From Proteus vulgaris (lineage in GTDB: Bacteria; Pseudomonadota; Gammaproteobacteria; Enterobacterales; Enterobacteriaceae): a stretch of DNA of 64,000 nt. Location: positions 2,356,001 through 2,420,000 of the forward strand of contig NZ_CP090064.1 of the NCBI RefSeq assembly GCF_023100685.1. The letters run 5' to 3'. The number at the start of each line of letters is the position of its first letter. Within the stretch, counting starts at the first letter, position 1. Shown piece after piece: positions 35,349 through 44,234 of this stretch. Both the position numbers and the translations under genes were made by a program. The notes below the pieces were generated by a model. It searched no databases. It was not told where the DNA came from and saw nothing but the letters and a program-made list of their open reading frames with translations.

Positions 35349-35531
35349 ATGAATGAGAATATGCTGAATTTGATGGATGAATTAGTCGAGATCACAAAAA
35401 AGCATGCGAATAACGAAGATGTTAAAGCGCATGCAAGTTTGGAGTCTGAAAACAAATTACGAATTCAAATTATTATTTCTGACAAAAATGAACTGGATAT
35501 TACATTAAATTCACTACAACACGCGATGTAA
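35349..35531 (+). CDS. Small hypothetical protein
   Basis: 60 residues from ATG 35349, chosen because GGAGA lies 9 nt upstream; a longer frame from 35307 lacks a ribosome site. The protein is soluble, acidic and probably helix then strand: MNENMLNLMDELVEITKKH then KLRIQIIISDKNELDITLNS. I do not recognise a family. It converges with yjjB, 4 nt away. Confidence 0.6.
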   Translation: MNENMLNLMDELVEITKKHANNEDVKAHASLESENKLRIQIIISDKNELDITLNSLQHAM

Positions 35532-35535
35532 GAAA

Positions 35536-36024
35536 TTATACACTCGGACGCTTGCGATATAACCATAATCCCGGCAAGGATAGCCCGATAGAGAGCGCAC
35601 CGACAATAAATGAAGCTTTAAGGAAATTAGTAACTAAAGCTTCAAAAATCTCCTCGCTATAACCGATTTGTGTTAATTTCACCACAGAGATCATCGCGAT
35701 ATAAGCATTAATTCCGGGGAACATTGGAATAACAGCCGCGACAGTGAAAACTTTAGGATGCGCAAGCCACCAACGTGACCATTGAATGCCAATACAACCG
35801 ACTAAAATTGCAGCACAGAAACTTGCCCATTCAATATTCATTCCACTCATAATCAGTACAGTACGTGAGCCATGCCCTATTGCCCCTAATAACGCGCAAT
35901 ATTTTAAAGCACGTAAAGGTACATTAAATACCATTGCGAAACCCACCGCAGGAATGGCTGCTAAAATCATATCTTCAATAAGGGTAAGAATAATCGTTAT
36001 TATGCCCAATCTCTTAACTCCCAT
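35536..36024 (-). CDS. yjjB: YjjB, small subunit of the YjjPB exporter (ThrE family)
   Basis: 162 residues from ATG 36024. Matches E. coli YjjB through [60 protein letters not shown] and the ending [11 protein letters not shown]. YjjP and YjjB together resemble the two halves of ThrE and were linked to succinate export in E. coli. The frame continues to 36087 inside yjjP, but the 36024 start aligns with the E. coli protein. It overlaps yjjP by 25 nt. Confidence 0.9.
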   Translation of the reverse strand: MGVKRLGIITIILTLIEDMILAAIPAVGFAMVFNVPLRALKYCALLGAIGHGSRTVLIMSGMNIEWASFCAAILVGCIGIQWSRWWLAHPKVFTVAAVIPMFPGINAYIAMISVVKLTQIGYSEEIFEALVTNFLKASFIVGALSIGLSLPGLWLYRKRPSV

Positions 36025-36803
36025 ACTGCCATGGCTAAAATAACCCCTAAACAGGTTGCCAATGTTAACATTGTTGCCATTGCCCAACGCGCTAAGCCCG
36101 TATTAACATGACCTTTAAACATATCAGCAACAGCATTAATTAAAGGAAATCCGGGAACCAGTAATAAAACACTGGCGGCCATTGAAATAGTTGCGGTTGT
36201 TTGAAAATAAGAGAGTTTTAATAATAAACCTGAAACAGATGTGGCAACAAAAGCGGTAATACAGAAATTAATTAGTGGATTCATTTGGCGATGCGTTAAT
36301 ACTTGGCGTACAAACATACCAAGACCGCCACCAATAGCTGAAACTAAAAAACCATCCCAATTGCCACCATTTAATTTAGAGAAACAGCCACAAGATAAGG
36401 CAACCATAAAAATAATCGCCCAACGTGGATAACGTAATGGTTTTATATGCTCAAAGCGTTTTCTTGCTTCATGGATATCTGCAAGGTGATGTTCAACTAA
36501 AATAACAATATGCTGAACTTCTGTCACAACATGCATATTAATGCCACGATCAACTATCTTTCGTGTTGATGTCTGGCAATGTCCATTAACTATCGTCGTT
36601 AATACAACGGCATTAGCAGAAATTGCACTTTCGACTTGATGTACACCTAAAGCTAAACCTAAACGGGTTGAAAGCTGTTCAACCAGCATACTTTCTGCGC
36701 CATGTTGCAATAGCAATAACGCAGTTTGAATACATAATTTGGTAATTTCACGCTGTTTATCTTGTGAAATGGCAGTGCAGTCCGCCATTATCTCATTATC
36801 CAT
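36000..36803 (-). CDS. yjjP: YjjP, large subunit of the YjjPB exporter (DUF1212)
   Basis: 267 residues matching E. coli Yjj[41 protein letters not shown], then five membrane segments with [20 protein letters not shown] and [20 protein letters not shown] later start at MADCTAIS (residue 6) is possible. It precedes and overlaps yjjB. Dicarboxylate (succinate) export is the role proposed for the E. coli pair. Confidence 0.92.
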   Translation of the reverse strand: MDNEIMADCTAISQDKQREITKLCIQTALLLLQHGAESMLVEQLSTRLGLALGVHQVESAISANAVVLTTIVNGHCQTSTRKIVDRGINMHVVTEVQHIVILVEHHLADIHEARKRFEHIKPLRYPRWAIIFMVALSCGCFSKLNGGNWDGFLVSAIGGGLGMFVRQVLTHRQMNPLINFCITAFVATSVSGLLLKLSYFQTTATISMAASVLLLVPGFPLINAVADMFKGHVNTGLARWAMATMLTLATCLGVILAMAVWELRDWA

Positions 36804-36997
36804 ACCATGCCTTAGTTTTAATCACAAACGAGCCACTGCTAATATAAAGTTTATCAGCATAGCTCATTTTTCGCTCTATTATCTTTCAATACTATTATGA
36901 ACAAATAAAATATTTAAGGCAGTAGGTAGATCAATCTTTATTTACTCACTCTCTCATTCGTAGATTTCTTCTTTAGAAAAAACCATTAAATAATATG

Positions 36998-37124
36998 TGA
37001 TCTAAATCATTCTAGGTATAGCTAGCCAATAAGTAGCGCTTTTAGGATACGAGCAATGGTATATAACTTGCGCTAATAGACGCCGTCGTCTATAACGCTG
37101 TAATTTGAAGTATGACGAGTATAT
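36998..37124. repeat. Dispersed palindromic repeat, copy A
   Basis: Left part TCTAAATCATTCTAGGTATA (37001-37020) and right part AACGCTGTAATTTGAAGTAT followed by GACGAGTAT (to 37124) match copies B and C. It lies in the 390-nt intergenic stretch after yjjP. Confidence 0.65.
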
Positions 37125-37134
37125 AAAATAATAA

Positions 37135-37165
37135 AGATGCCAAAATCGCTGGCACCTCAAATAGC
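37135..37165 (-). terminator. Weak terminator after the 37194-37616 gene
   Basis: On the minus strand TGCCA / TGGCA with a 7-nt loop, followed by TCTTTATTATTTT. It lies about 30 nt beyond the gene's stop. Confidence 0.45.
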
Positions 37166-37193
37166 TTTTTCGTCATTTTATAATGAAGTTTAA

Positions 37194-37616
37194 TTACGCA
37201 ACCAACTCATTAGCTTTAACATACGACTCATCCAGAGTTTCTGCAACAAATACGGGAACACCATAAACAGCTGAAATAACAGAAGAGAGTTGTACCAGTT
37301 GCTCTTTATCATTTTTTTGTGGATCAGCAGTCATTATCATACCAGCACAATATTCACTAAGAAGTGCCTTACCCTCTTTTAGCCAGCGTCTTACTGCTTT
37401 CATCCCTTCCATATCTTCTTTTTTATGCTCTTTCTCTTTTTTATTAATGGACGGATATACCAAAACAAATTTTTTCTTTTCGTTTAGTACTACATCCATT
37501 TCAGCTGTCCAATTGTTGGCATCTTCCAAAGTTTCTGGGAATATTTTCATAGTAACAACAGGAAATTGTCCAACATCCATGACAACAAAATTTTGGTTAT
37601 TCAACATAATACTCAT
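37194..37616 (-). CDS. Hypothetical cytosolic protein
   Basis: 140 residues, no signal or membrane segment. It has alternating strands and helices (NFVVMDVGQFPVVTMKIFP, FVLVYPSINKKEKEHKKED, CAGMIMTADPQKNDKEQLVQ). The pattern vaguely resembles SpoIIAA/STAS-like folds but I cannot assign a family. It lies upstream of two universal stress protein genes on the same strand but is separated from them by 240 nt and a terminator, so a shared operon is unlikely. Confidence 0.65.
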   Translation of the reverse strand: MSIMLNNQNFVVMDVGQFPVVTMKIFPETLEDANNWTAEMDVVLNEKKKFVLVYPSINKKEKEHKKEDMEGMKAVRRWLKEGKALLSEYCAGMIMTADPQKNDKEQLVQLSSVISAVYGVPVFVAETLDESYVKANELVA

Positions 37617-37794
37617 CTCTCATTAAAAAATAACAGTCTCTACTTTAGAATGCCTATCATTCTCAATCAATGAAGTTCCTTATGTTTGCATAAAAACCGC
37701 ATTAATAAACAATTGCGCCCTATCTATATTTTTTTATCTAGTATTGAAGTGAAAATGTATATCCAAAATAATAAATAATTTTTTATAAACTAAA

Positions 37795-37829
37795 GCAAAA
37801 AAGCCCCTAAATAAATAATTTAGGAGCTT
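37795..37829 (-). terminator. Terminator of the universal stress gene
   Basis: AAGCCCCTAAAT / ATTTAGGAGCTT, a 12-bp stem with one mismatch, 28 nt after the 37857-38294 gene; a T run follows on the minus strand. Confidence 0.8.
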
Positions 37830-37856
37830 TTACTATTTTTACTTTTATGAGAAATT

Positions 37857-38294
37857 TTAGCGGACAACTAAAACAGATTGCTTAGCATAAGCAACGATAC
37901 CTGACGCATTTGAACCTAATAAGTGTGTTGAAATACTTGGACGACGTGAACCAATCACAATCAAATCAGCATTAATTTTTTCAGCTAGCTCTAAAACTTT
38001 ATCTCTTGCAGAGCCAAATACGGCTGAATACTCAACTCGTTCATTAGGCAAATCGATACTATTAGCTAATTCTTGCAGTTGTTCTTGTACACGTTCAAGT
38101 GCTTTGTTGGCAAAAGAACTTAACATGTCATAGTGATAGCTATAGCTAATAGAAAAACGTGAAATATCAGGAATAGCATGAAAAAGATGCAGTTTCGCCC
38201 CTTCTAGTTTGGCAATATAAACTGCGTGTTGTAAGGCTTTTGTTGTTAACTCATCTTCTGAAATATCAACAGGTACTAGAATTGTCTTGTACAT
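37857..38294 (-). CDS. uspF: Universal stress protein, UspF type
   Basis: 145 residues of the UspA fold. The start MYKTILVPVDISEDELTTKA and the ATP-binding signature GSRRPSISTHLLGSNASGIV plus SVLVVR are typical of the UspF/G subgroup. These proteins bind ATP and support survival under energy and adhesion stress. AGGAG precedes the ATG. It is the distal member of a usp - membrane protein - usp cluster on the same strand. Confidence 0.88.
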   Translation of the reverse strand: MYKTILVPVDISEDELTTKALQHAVYIAKLEGAKLHLFHAIPDISRFSISYSYHYDMLSSFANKALERVQEQLQELANSIDLPNERVEYSAVFGSARDKVLELAEKINADLIVIGSRRPSISTHLLGSNASGIVAYAKQSVLVVR

Positions 38295-38360
38295 AGCAAC
38301 TCCTCATTATCAGATTATTGTCTGTTTATTATTGTAGCGTTAAACCCACAGCTTGCTTAT

Positions 38361-38699
38361 TTAATCTTCCTCAAGATGCCATTTATGCAATTGTCGATGA
38401 ATAAACGGTGTGACAACCAGCCCAATTGATAAAATAAAAACACACTGAAGAAACAATCCATAAATTGCAATAAAAAAGCGCCCTGTTGGGGTTGCAGGTG
38501 CTGGCTCTACAGGTTGTCCACTCAGCATAGAAATTGCATTTAATGCGGACTCCATAAAGCTATGCCCTTCAATTAAATAGAATCCTAATACACCGGGTAA
38601 TAACCCTAAAAAAAAGAAAATAGAGCCTATTACATAATAGCGTAAGATGCGTAGAATAAAATGATCGAGCCTTAAAAGTTCTTGGGTAAATTTTTCCAT
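38361..38699 (-). CDS. Two-helix membrane protein between universal stress genes
   Basis: 112 residues with two membrane segments (about 20-42 and 76-98) around a loop, NAISMLSGQPVEPAPATPTG, and a His-rich tail, FIHRQLHKWHLEED. The helix-loop-helix plan resembles two-helix ion channels, but there is no K+ selectivity filter (TVGYG), so I do not call it a channel. It sits between two usp genes on the same strand with short gaps, which suggests a shared stress role. Confidence 0.65.
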   Translation of the reverse strand: MEKFTQELLRLDHFILRILRYYVIGSIFFFLGLLPGVLGFYLIEGHSFMESALNAISMLSGQPVEPAPATPTGRFFIAIYGLFLQCVFILSIGLVVTPFIHRQLHKWHLEED

Positions 38700-38813
38700 T
38701 CTTATTCACTCTATAGAGTGTCGATTCAATAAATGGCTTATTAAATAAATAAGATAAACTACGCAAAATAAGAATATGCTACGAGGAATACTCATAGCAT
38801 ATTAATGAATATA

Positions 38814-39242
38814 TTAACGAACAACTAGCACTGAAATTTCCGCGTAACGAACTACGCCTGCAGCTGTAGAGCCTAATAAATGAGTGCTAATATTAGGTCT
38901 ACGTGAGCCAATGACAATTAAGTCGGCTTGAATATCTTTTGCTGTAACTAAAATCTCATCACGAGGTGAGCCAAAAGTAACCGTATAAGCGACCTTTTCA
39001 GCAGGTAAATCCACCGAATCTACCAACATTTGCATATCATTTTCTGCTTTCACTGTCGCTTTATCTTTAATTTCTGGATAACCCAGTGAATAAGCATTAA
39101 TGATTGCCGAAGAGATAGGAAGAACATGAATTAAATGTAAGTTAGCTCCCGTTTCTTTTGCTAAATACACTGCATGTCGTACTGCTTTACTGGTTAACTC
39201 TTCTTCTACAATATCAATAGGCACTAAAATCGTTTTATACAT
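38814..39242 (-). CDS. Universal stress protein, UspF type (second copy)
   Basis: 142 residues from ATG 39242, chosen because AGGAG lies just upstream and the protein then starts MYKTILVPIDIVEEELTSKA like its paralogue; a longer frame to 39293 lacks support. The ATP-binding signature is GSRRPNISTHLLGSTAAGVV. It is clearly paralogous to the gene at 37857-38294 and probably arose by local duplication. Confidence 0.88.
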   Translation of the reverse strand: MYKTILVPIDIVEEELTSKAVRHAVYLAKETGANLHLIHVLPISSAIINAYSLGYPEIKDKATVKAENDMQMLVDSVDLPAEKVAYTVTFGSPRDEILVTAKDIQADLIVIGSRRPNISTHLLGSTAAGVVRYAEISVLVVR

Positions 39243-39384
39243 AATAACTCCTCTCAACTCTCCATTTACCTTAATCCTACCGCAATAACCCAAAGATTAC
39301 TGTGAGTGAATTAACTAAAAACAATCTAATCTTAATATAAACCTACTTTAATTATTAATACGTTATACGAAAAAACAAAAGATC

Positions 39385-40269
39385 TTATTCAAAATAATCG
39401 GCATTATGTTTTTGTGTTCTCGCCCATATTTGATTACGAACATCGCGGACAGTATCAATCAATTCTGAAGCTGTTAAGCCTATTGGTCCAATACCTTTTT
39501 CAACTAAAATATCGGCAGCTATACCATGTATCCAAACCGCACTTTTAACTGCATCAGACATTACCATTCCTTGCGCTAAAAAACTCCCCATGATACCAGT
39601 TAATACATCCCCACTTCCTGCTGTTGATAATCCACTGTTACCTGTTCTATTAATTATTATCTCCCCTGTAGGAGAAGTAATAACTGTATGTTGTCCTTTG
39701 ATTATTGCCCAACAGTGGTAAAGTTTTGTCACTTCTTTGGCTGCTTGTTCTCGGTTATTTTGAATATCACTCAATGTACAATTAAGTAAAATAGCGGCTT
39801 CTTTGGGATGTGGCGTTAATACACAATGTTGATTAAGTGAGATTTGTGATTTTAATTTTGCCATCAACACTAGCGCATCTGCATCAAAAACATAAGGCTG
39901 ATTTTCATTCCGCTGAGCTAATACATTTAATAAAATATTTTCAGAATTTGCTGACAACCCCAATCCACAACCAACCGCCCAAGCAGAAATATCTTGCCTA
40001 TCCACTAACTCAGACGCTGTTTTTAGCATGAGTTCTGGTGCACTATCAATAAAAGGAAGAGGAAGTTGTAACTGTGCGAAACCAAGAAAAACTTTTCCAC
40101 AGCCCGCTTTTAATGCACTTTTACCAGCCAAGACAATGGCACCACTCATTCCTTCAGCGCTACCAATAATACCAATTGTTCCAAATGTACCTTTATGTGT
40201 ATTTCCTGTTTTACGCTGATAAAGTGCAGGGTAATGTGTTATTGCATGTAATAGTTGCTCTTTTTTCAT
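39385..40269 (-). CDS. nnrD: ADP-dependent NAD(P)H-hydrate dehydratase, standalone
   Basis: Repairs hydrated NAD(P)H using ADP. 294 residues of the ribokinase-like YjeF C-terminal domain: GTFGTIGIIGSAEGMSGAIV, LTPHPKEAAILLNC, IIKGQHTVITSPTGE and the catalytic GNSGLSTAGSGDVLTGI. The epimerase half (NnrE) found fused in E. coli Nnr is absent. The start at 40269 is supported by GGAGGAG 5 nt upstream; a longer frame to 40296 is not. It is on the same strand as the usp cluster. Confidence 0.9.
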   Translation of the reverse strand: MKKEQLLHAITHYPALYQRKTGNTHKGTFGTIGIIGSAEGMSGAIVLAGKSALKAGCGKVFLGFAQLQLPLPFIDSAPELMLKTASELVDRQDISAWAVGCGLGLSANSENILLNVLAQRNENQPYVFDADALVLMAKLKSQISLNQHCVLTPHPKEAAILLNCTLSDIQNNREQAAKEVTKLYHCWAIIKGQHTVITSPTGEIIINRTGNSGLSTAGSGDVLTGIMGSFLAQGMVMSDAVKSAVWIHGIAADILVEKGIGPIGLTASELIDTVRDVRNQIWARTQKHNADYFE

Positions 40270-40532
40270 CTTATTCTCCTCCACCATTTCCTGCATTTTT
40301 TCTTATTATTAATCGCAATAGATATACAAACTCTCCTTCACGATTGATATTCAAAGTATAGCGTGATTTTAGTAAGTAAATGTGTGAGCTTACTATTTTG
40401 CCTAATTGTCACTCTAACGATCCCAATCTGATAAAATGCTTAAGGCTATACTATTCATCCCTCATCAAGACTTTGCTATTCTATCGGCCTAATTTGATAT
40501 CATTGGCCAATTAAACACAAAGGAAGTAGATA

Positions 40533-40754
40533 ATGAACGAAAAATTTAAAACACAAGCAGATGTTGAAACATTGGCAGAAGAAGTGGCTTGCTTAAAAAC
40601 TCTTGTCACTTATATGTTAAAAGCATTAGGCCAAGCAGATGCAGGACGTATTATTTTAAATATTGAACGCGCGATTGCAGAAGTTGATGACGAAAAACAA
40701 GCAGAGACATTCCGTAATACTATTAGCCAAATTAAAACTGTTTATCGCCAATAA
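40533..40754 (+). CDS. yecF: YecF family protein (DUF2594)
   Basis: 73 residues. The middle EEVACLKTLVTYMLKALGQA, then DAGRIILNIERAIAEVDDE and the ending QIKTVYRQ match E. coli YecF over its length. Soluble, helical, function unknown. A ribosome site AAGGAAG precedes the ATG. It is monocistronic, and a strong terminator follows 140 nt later. Confidence 0.88.
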   Translation: MNEKFKTQADVETLAEEVACLKTLVTYMLKALGQADAGRIILNIERAIAEVDDEKQAETFRNTISQIKTVYRQ

Positions 40755-40894
40755 TTGATTTATTTTGGATTGGGTACTAGTACATATTTTTATTCTATTT
40801 TCTGAACTTTTTGTGCTGCACAAATAAACAAAAATTAGTTTTAAATTTCTATATACTTAATCTCGAAATAAACCATTCTTTATTCATTTAGCTA

Positions 40895-40925
40895 CCCCTC
40901 TATCTTTATAGAGGGGATTTTTTTC
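40895..40925 (+). terminator. Rho-independent terminator
   Basis: CCCCTCTA / TAGAGGGG, a perfect 8-bp stem with a 6-nt loop, then ATTTTTTTCT. It closes yecF. Confidence 0.88.
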
Positions 40926-41483
40926 TCTTTCATCCCCATTTTTTAACTCTCCCATTAAAAAATTTTTCATATTTTATAAATGATAATTATTTTGTTTATT
41001 CATTATTTTAGCTAATAATCTGAATAATAGATTCTTTTTGTTAAGAGTTTTTAATGTTATTTGAATTAGAGAAGAAGATAAAAAATCTTATACCTTTAGT
41101 GTGGTGATTACAAATTAACCTATAGAATACAGTAAATTAAGTTTAACTTAGTATTATAGGTTATCATTTTATCCTTATTTTTATATTTAATTCTCTATTT
41201 TTTATTATTAACGTAAATAAAAATCAACATCATAAAATGTAAATAAAGATAAATCCTAATATTATTAAATTTATGTTATTTTATTTATTGTTAATTATAA
41301 TTTTCCTTTGAAAATAAAAAGCTAGCTTATTGTCCTTAAACACAATTATAGCTATGAAATTAGATTCAATCGGATTAAAAAAATTAACGTTTTATATTTT
41401 TTACACTTATTCTGATTTATCGTCATCCCTGTTTATATGTTACACTCAATGAGTACGTACCAAAAAATAAACATGAGGCTAAA
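40926..41483. other. Very AT-rich gene-free stretch
   Basis: 558 nt. The only structure I see is an inverted repeat at 41117-41162 (AACCTATAGAATAC with GTATTATAGGTT). A 17-codon frame starts at 41054 and has no family resemblance. No operator, repeat copy or RNA gene could be named. Confidence 0.4.
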
Positions 41484-41846
41484 ATGAAACCACTTCTCTT
41501 ATCTCTGCTATTATTGCCCGCAGTTGCTTTCGCTAACCCAACAAAAATGGCTGATGATTACTGCGATACTTTTAAAGATATCTCAATTAAAGCTTATGAT
41601 ACAAAAGAGCCAGCAGAGAAAATTGCCAAAGATGCAGTAGCCTCTTTAAATGCAAAGAAATTTGATTTTGCAAAATTAGAAGCAACTGAAGCACAATTTA
41701 CTGAAGGCACTATCGAAGTTGTTAACTCTTTACGTGATGCAAAAGCTGAAATTGGTTCTCGAGCAGAATTCCAAGAAGGCCTAACTCAAATTGTTGCAGC
41801 TTGTAAAATTCAAATGATCTCTGCATTAGAAGAGCAAAAAAAATAA
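41484..41846 (+). CDS. Small secreted (periplasmic) hypothetical protein
   Basis: 120 residues. A clear signal peptide, MKPLLLSLLLLPAVAFA, is cut before NPTKM. The mature part is helical and acidic with two cysteines (DYCDTFK near residue 28 and AACKIQM near 110) that could form a disulfide. No family recognised. Ribosome site: GAGG-type just upstream. It has its own terminator, so it is a single-gene unit. Confidence 0.7.
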   Translation: MKPLLLSLLLLPAVAFANPTKMADDYCDTFKDISIKAYDTKEPAEKIAKDAVASLNAKKFDFAKLEATEAQFTEGTIEVVNSLRDAKAEIGSRAEFQEGLTQIVAACKIQMISALEEQKK

Positions 41847-41879
41847 TCTTCTCATTAAGAAATGAGTAGTAATCAATTT

Positions 41880-41909
41880 AAAGAGTAGAAATTATCCTGC
41901 TCTTTTTTA
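41880..41909 (+). terminator. Terminator of the 41484-41846 gene
   Basis: AAAGAGTAG / CTGCTCTTT stem with one wobble and an 8-nt loop, followed by TTTAT. Confidence 0.7.
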
Positions 41910-41988
41910 TTTCGCCCTCTCCATCACTTATTCTTCTTACCTTTTGCTTTTCCCTTGCTTTTTTCTCTTTCTCTATAACTAACTCTCT

Positions 41989-42075
41989 ATACTCTAAATA
42001 ATTCGAGGAATCACTAGGAGCATACAATACGAATGGATCCAGTCACAACGCTACGGCTTGAAGTATGACGAGTAT
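41989..42075. repeat. Dispersed palindromic repeat, copy B
   Basis: Begins TACTCTAAATAATTCGAGG and ends CTTGAAGTATGACGAGTAT, the two conserved ends of this repeat family. It lies 86 nt before the hemB start, within its upstream region. Confidence 0.75.
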
Positions 42076-42161
42076 CAATTATAGAGTATCTATCTATCAA
42101 TATTAAGGTTTATAATACCTCGGTAAATACTTGTTAGTACTGGCCATAAAAAGGAGATATT

Positions 42162-43139
42162 GTGAGCAACGAACAATCCATCCAGCGTTTAAGAAGACTA
42201 CGCCAGTCAGAAAACCTGCGCGCTCTCTTTCAAGAAACAACCTTAACTAAAAATGATCTCGCTCTGCCTATTTTTGTTGAAGAAGGGCTTGATGATTATC
42301 AGCCTATTAAAAGTATGCCGGGTGTGGTTCGTATTCCTGAAAAGCGTCTTGCTTATGAAATTGAACGCATTGCCAAAGCTGGCATTAAAACTGTCATGAC
42401 TTTTGGGGTATCCCATCATCTTGATGAAACTGGGAGTGATGCTTGGAAAAGTGATGGCTTAGTTTCTCGTATGTCTCGTATTTGTAAAGATGCAGTCCCA
42501 GAAATGATTGTGATGTCTGATACTTGTTTTTGTGAATACACTTCACATGGTCACTGTGGCGTTTTACATGGTGAACATGTTGATAATGATGAAACTATCT
42601 ATAATTTAGGTCTTCAAGCTGTTGCAGCCGCGCAAGCTGGTGCAGATTTTATCGCTCCATCTGCAGCAATGGATGGACAAGTCGCCGCCATTCGTGCAGC
42701 ACTTGATAAAGCAGGCTTTAGTGATACAGGCATTGTCTCTTATTCAACTAAATTCGCTTCCGCCTTATATGGTCCTTTCCGTGATGCAGCAGGCTCTCGT
42801 TTAATTGGTGATCGCAAAACTTATCAAATGAATCCAATGAATCGCCGTGAAGCTATCCGTGAATCATTAATTGATGAACAAGAAGGCGCTGATATGCTGA
42901 TGGTAAAACCTGCAGGCGCTTATTTAGATATTATTCGCGATGTGCGTGAACGTACGTTATTACCTTTAGCTGCTTATCAAATCAGTGGTGAGTATGCCCA
43001 AATTAAATTTGCGGCATTAGCTGGTGCAATCGATGAAGATCGTGTGGTCATGGAAACTTTAGGTTCAATTAAACGTGCAGGAGCAGATTTAATTCTGTCT
43101 TACTTTGCACTTGATTTAGCTGAAAGAAACCTACTTTAA
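42162..43139 (+). CDS. hemB: Porphobilinogen synthase (delta-aminolevulinic acid dehydratase)
   Basis: Condenses two 5-aminolevulinate molecules to porphobilinogen in haem synthesis. 325 residues. It has the zinc cysteine cluster [15 protein letters not shown], the Schiff-base lysines in [17 protein letters not shown] and [13 protein letters not shown], and the ending [12 protein letters not shown]. The GTG start is supported by AAGGAGA 5 nt upstream. It is flanked by repeat copies B and C. Confidence 0.98.
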   Translation: MSNEQSIQRLRRLRQSENLRALFQETTLTKNDLALPIFVEEGLDDYQPIKSMPGVVRIPEKRLAYEIERIAKAGIKTVMTFGVSHHLDETGSDAWKSDGLVSRMSRICKDAVPEMIVMSDTCFCEYTSHGHCGVLHGEHVDNDETIYNLGLQAVAAAQAGADFIAPSAAMDGQVAAIRAALDKAGFSDTGIVSYSTKFASALYGPFRDAAGSRLIGDRKTYQMNPMNRREAIRESLIDEQEGADMLMVKPAGAYLDIIRDVRERTLLPLAAYQISGEYAQIKFAALAGAIDEDRVVMETLGSIKRAGADLILSYFALDLAERNLL

Positions 43140-43231
43140 TCATCTTATGCTCAAAATGATCTAAGGTGTATAAGGTACAGCTATACACAATGTTTCATTT
43201 GTGTACATACAGTAAACAACTTGTTGAAGAT

Positions 43232-43292
43232 GCTCTAAATAATTCAAGGTGTAGCTAGGCAACAACGCTACACTTTGAAATATGACGAGTAA
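43232..43292. repeat. Dispersed palindromic repeat, copy C
   Basis: TTCAAGGTGTAG (43243-43254) pairs with CTACACTTTGAA (43268-43279) with one mismatch, showing the palindrome best. It starts CTCTAAATAATTCAAGG and ends ATATGACGAGTA. It lies just before the HIT gene. Confidence 0.75.
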
Positions 43293-43310
43293 TTTTATTA
43301 TGGGGCTACT

Positions 43311-43775
43311 ATGGATAACTGTATTTTCTGTCAAATCGTAGCAGGAAAAGCACCTTGCCATAAAATTTGGGAAGATGATCACCACCTCGCTTTTCTCTCT
43401 ATATTTCCTAATACCAAAGGCTTTACTGTTGTTATCCCTAAAAAACACTATCCAAGTTATGCGTTTGATTTAAGCGATGAAACCTTAGCCTTACTCGTTA
43501 TTGCGACCAAAAAAGTTGCTAAAATCTTGGATAAAACATTCCCTGATGTGTCTCGTTCAGGAATGTTTTTTGAAGGCTTTGGTGTTGATCATGTTCATAG
43601 TAAACTTAGTCCAATGCATGGTACTGGTGATATGACTAAATGGGCACCTATTGAAAATAAGCAGAAGATTTTCTTTGATAAATATCCGGGTTATCTTTCA
43701 TCTCACGATTTTGAACGTGCGAGTGATGAAGAGCTTGCACAATTAGCAGCCTTGATCAGAAAAAACAATAAATAA
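43311..43775 (+). CDS. HIT family nucleotide-binding protein
   Basis: 154 residues. A zinc-like CIFCQIVAG start, then the HIT segment GFGVDHVHSKLSPMHG. The triad reads H94-V-H96-S-K98: the first two histidines, including the predicted nucleophile H96, are present and the third is lysine. The family hydrolyses or transfers nucleoside monophosphates. It is longer than HinT (about 119) and belongs to a subgroup with this variant motif. A bidirectional terminator follows. Confidence 0.88.
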   Translation: MDNCIFCQIVAGKAPCHKIWEDDHHLAFLSIFPNTKGFTVVIPKKHYPSYAFDLSDETLALLVIATKKVAKILDKTFPDVSRSGMFFEGFGVDHVHSKLSPMHGTGDMTKWAPIENKQKIFFDKYPGYLSSHDFERASDEELAQLAALIRKNNK

Positions 43776-43833
43776 ATAAATACAACAAATAAAAATTTGA
43801 CTTATTTTTTATACTCAAAGCTTTCAAATATAA

Positions 43834-43872
43834 AAAAACGCTCAGCCTTATATTTTAAGTTGAGCGTTTTTG
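43834..43872. terminator. Bidirectional terminator
   Basis: AAAAACGCTCA / TGAGCGTTTTT, an 11-bp perfect stem with a 16-nt loop, between the convergent HIT and phosphatase-like genes. Confidence 0.88.
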
Positions 43873-43887
43873 ATCAAGATAAATAAA

Positions 43888-44232
43888 TTATTTAGTTGAA
43901 AGCTTTGCTTCCATCGGTAAATAAGGCTGAACTTTCTGTTCAAGGAGTTCAATTAATGCCGGATCATTAAAGCAATAATTATCAGGTATTCCCAATACAT
44001 GGGCTTTTTTATAGCGCATGGTTGCAGGAAAATGTGCAGATAAACGATTTAAATGTTTAGATTCCATGACAAGCACTAAATCAGCCCATTTTAGCAATTC
44101 ATTATCAACAACACATTGCGCATCTTTGCGCGTACCTGCTGAAAGTGTATTAATTCCTTCTCTATCTGCAAACAATAGTTCAGCGGTTGGGCTTCGCCAT
44201 TGGTTTTTACTGCAAATAAATAAGATATTCAT
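43888..44232 (-). CDS. Low-molecular-weight protein tyrosine phosphatase-like protein
   Basis: 114 residues. The N-terminal phosphate loop FICSKNQWRSPTAE keeps the C-x5-R plan (Cys7, Arg13), followed by LLFADREGINTLSAGTRKDA and DLVLVMESKHLNRL. The late acid motif is diverged (DNYCFNDPALIELL in place of the usual DPY). At 114 residues it is shorter than classical enzymes (about 145-150), so activity is uncertain. It lies 2 nt after the small basic gene at 44235 and is co-transcribed with it. Confidence 0.82.
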   Translation of the reverse strand: MNILFICSKNQWRSPTAELLFADREGINTLSAGTRKDAQCVVDNELLKWADLVLVMESKHLNRLSAHFPATMRYKKAHVLGIPDNYCFNDPALIELLEQKVQPYLPMEAKLSTK

Positions 44233-44234
44233 TA

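Noticed and set aside
38361..38699. Calling the two-helix membrane protein a potassium channel
   Set aside because: No selectivity filter is present between the two helices.
40979..40990. Possible Fur site in the 40.9-41.5 kb spacer
   Set aside because: Only TGATAATTAT-like half-site similarity in very AT-rich DNA, with no iron gene downstream.
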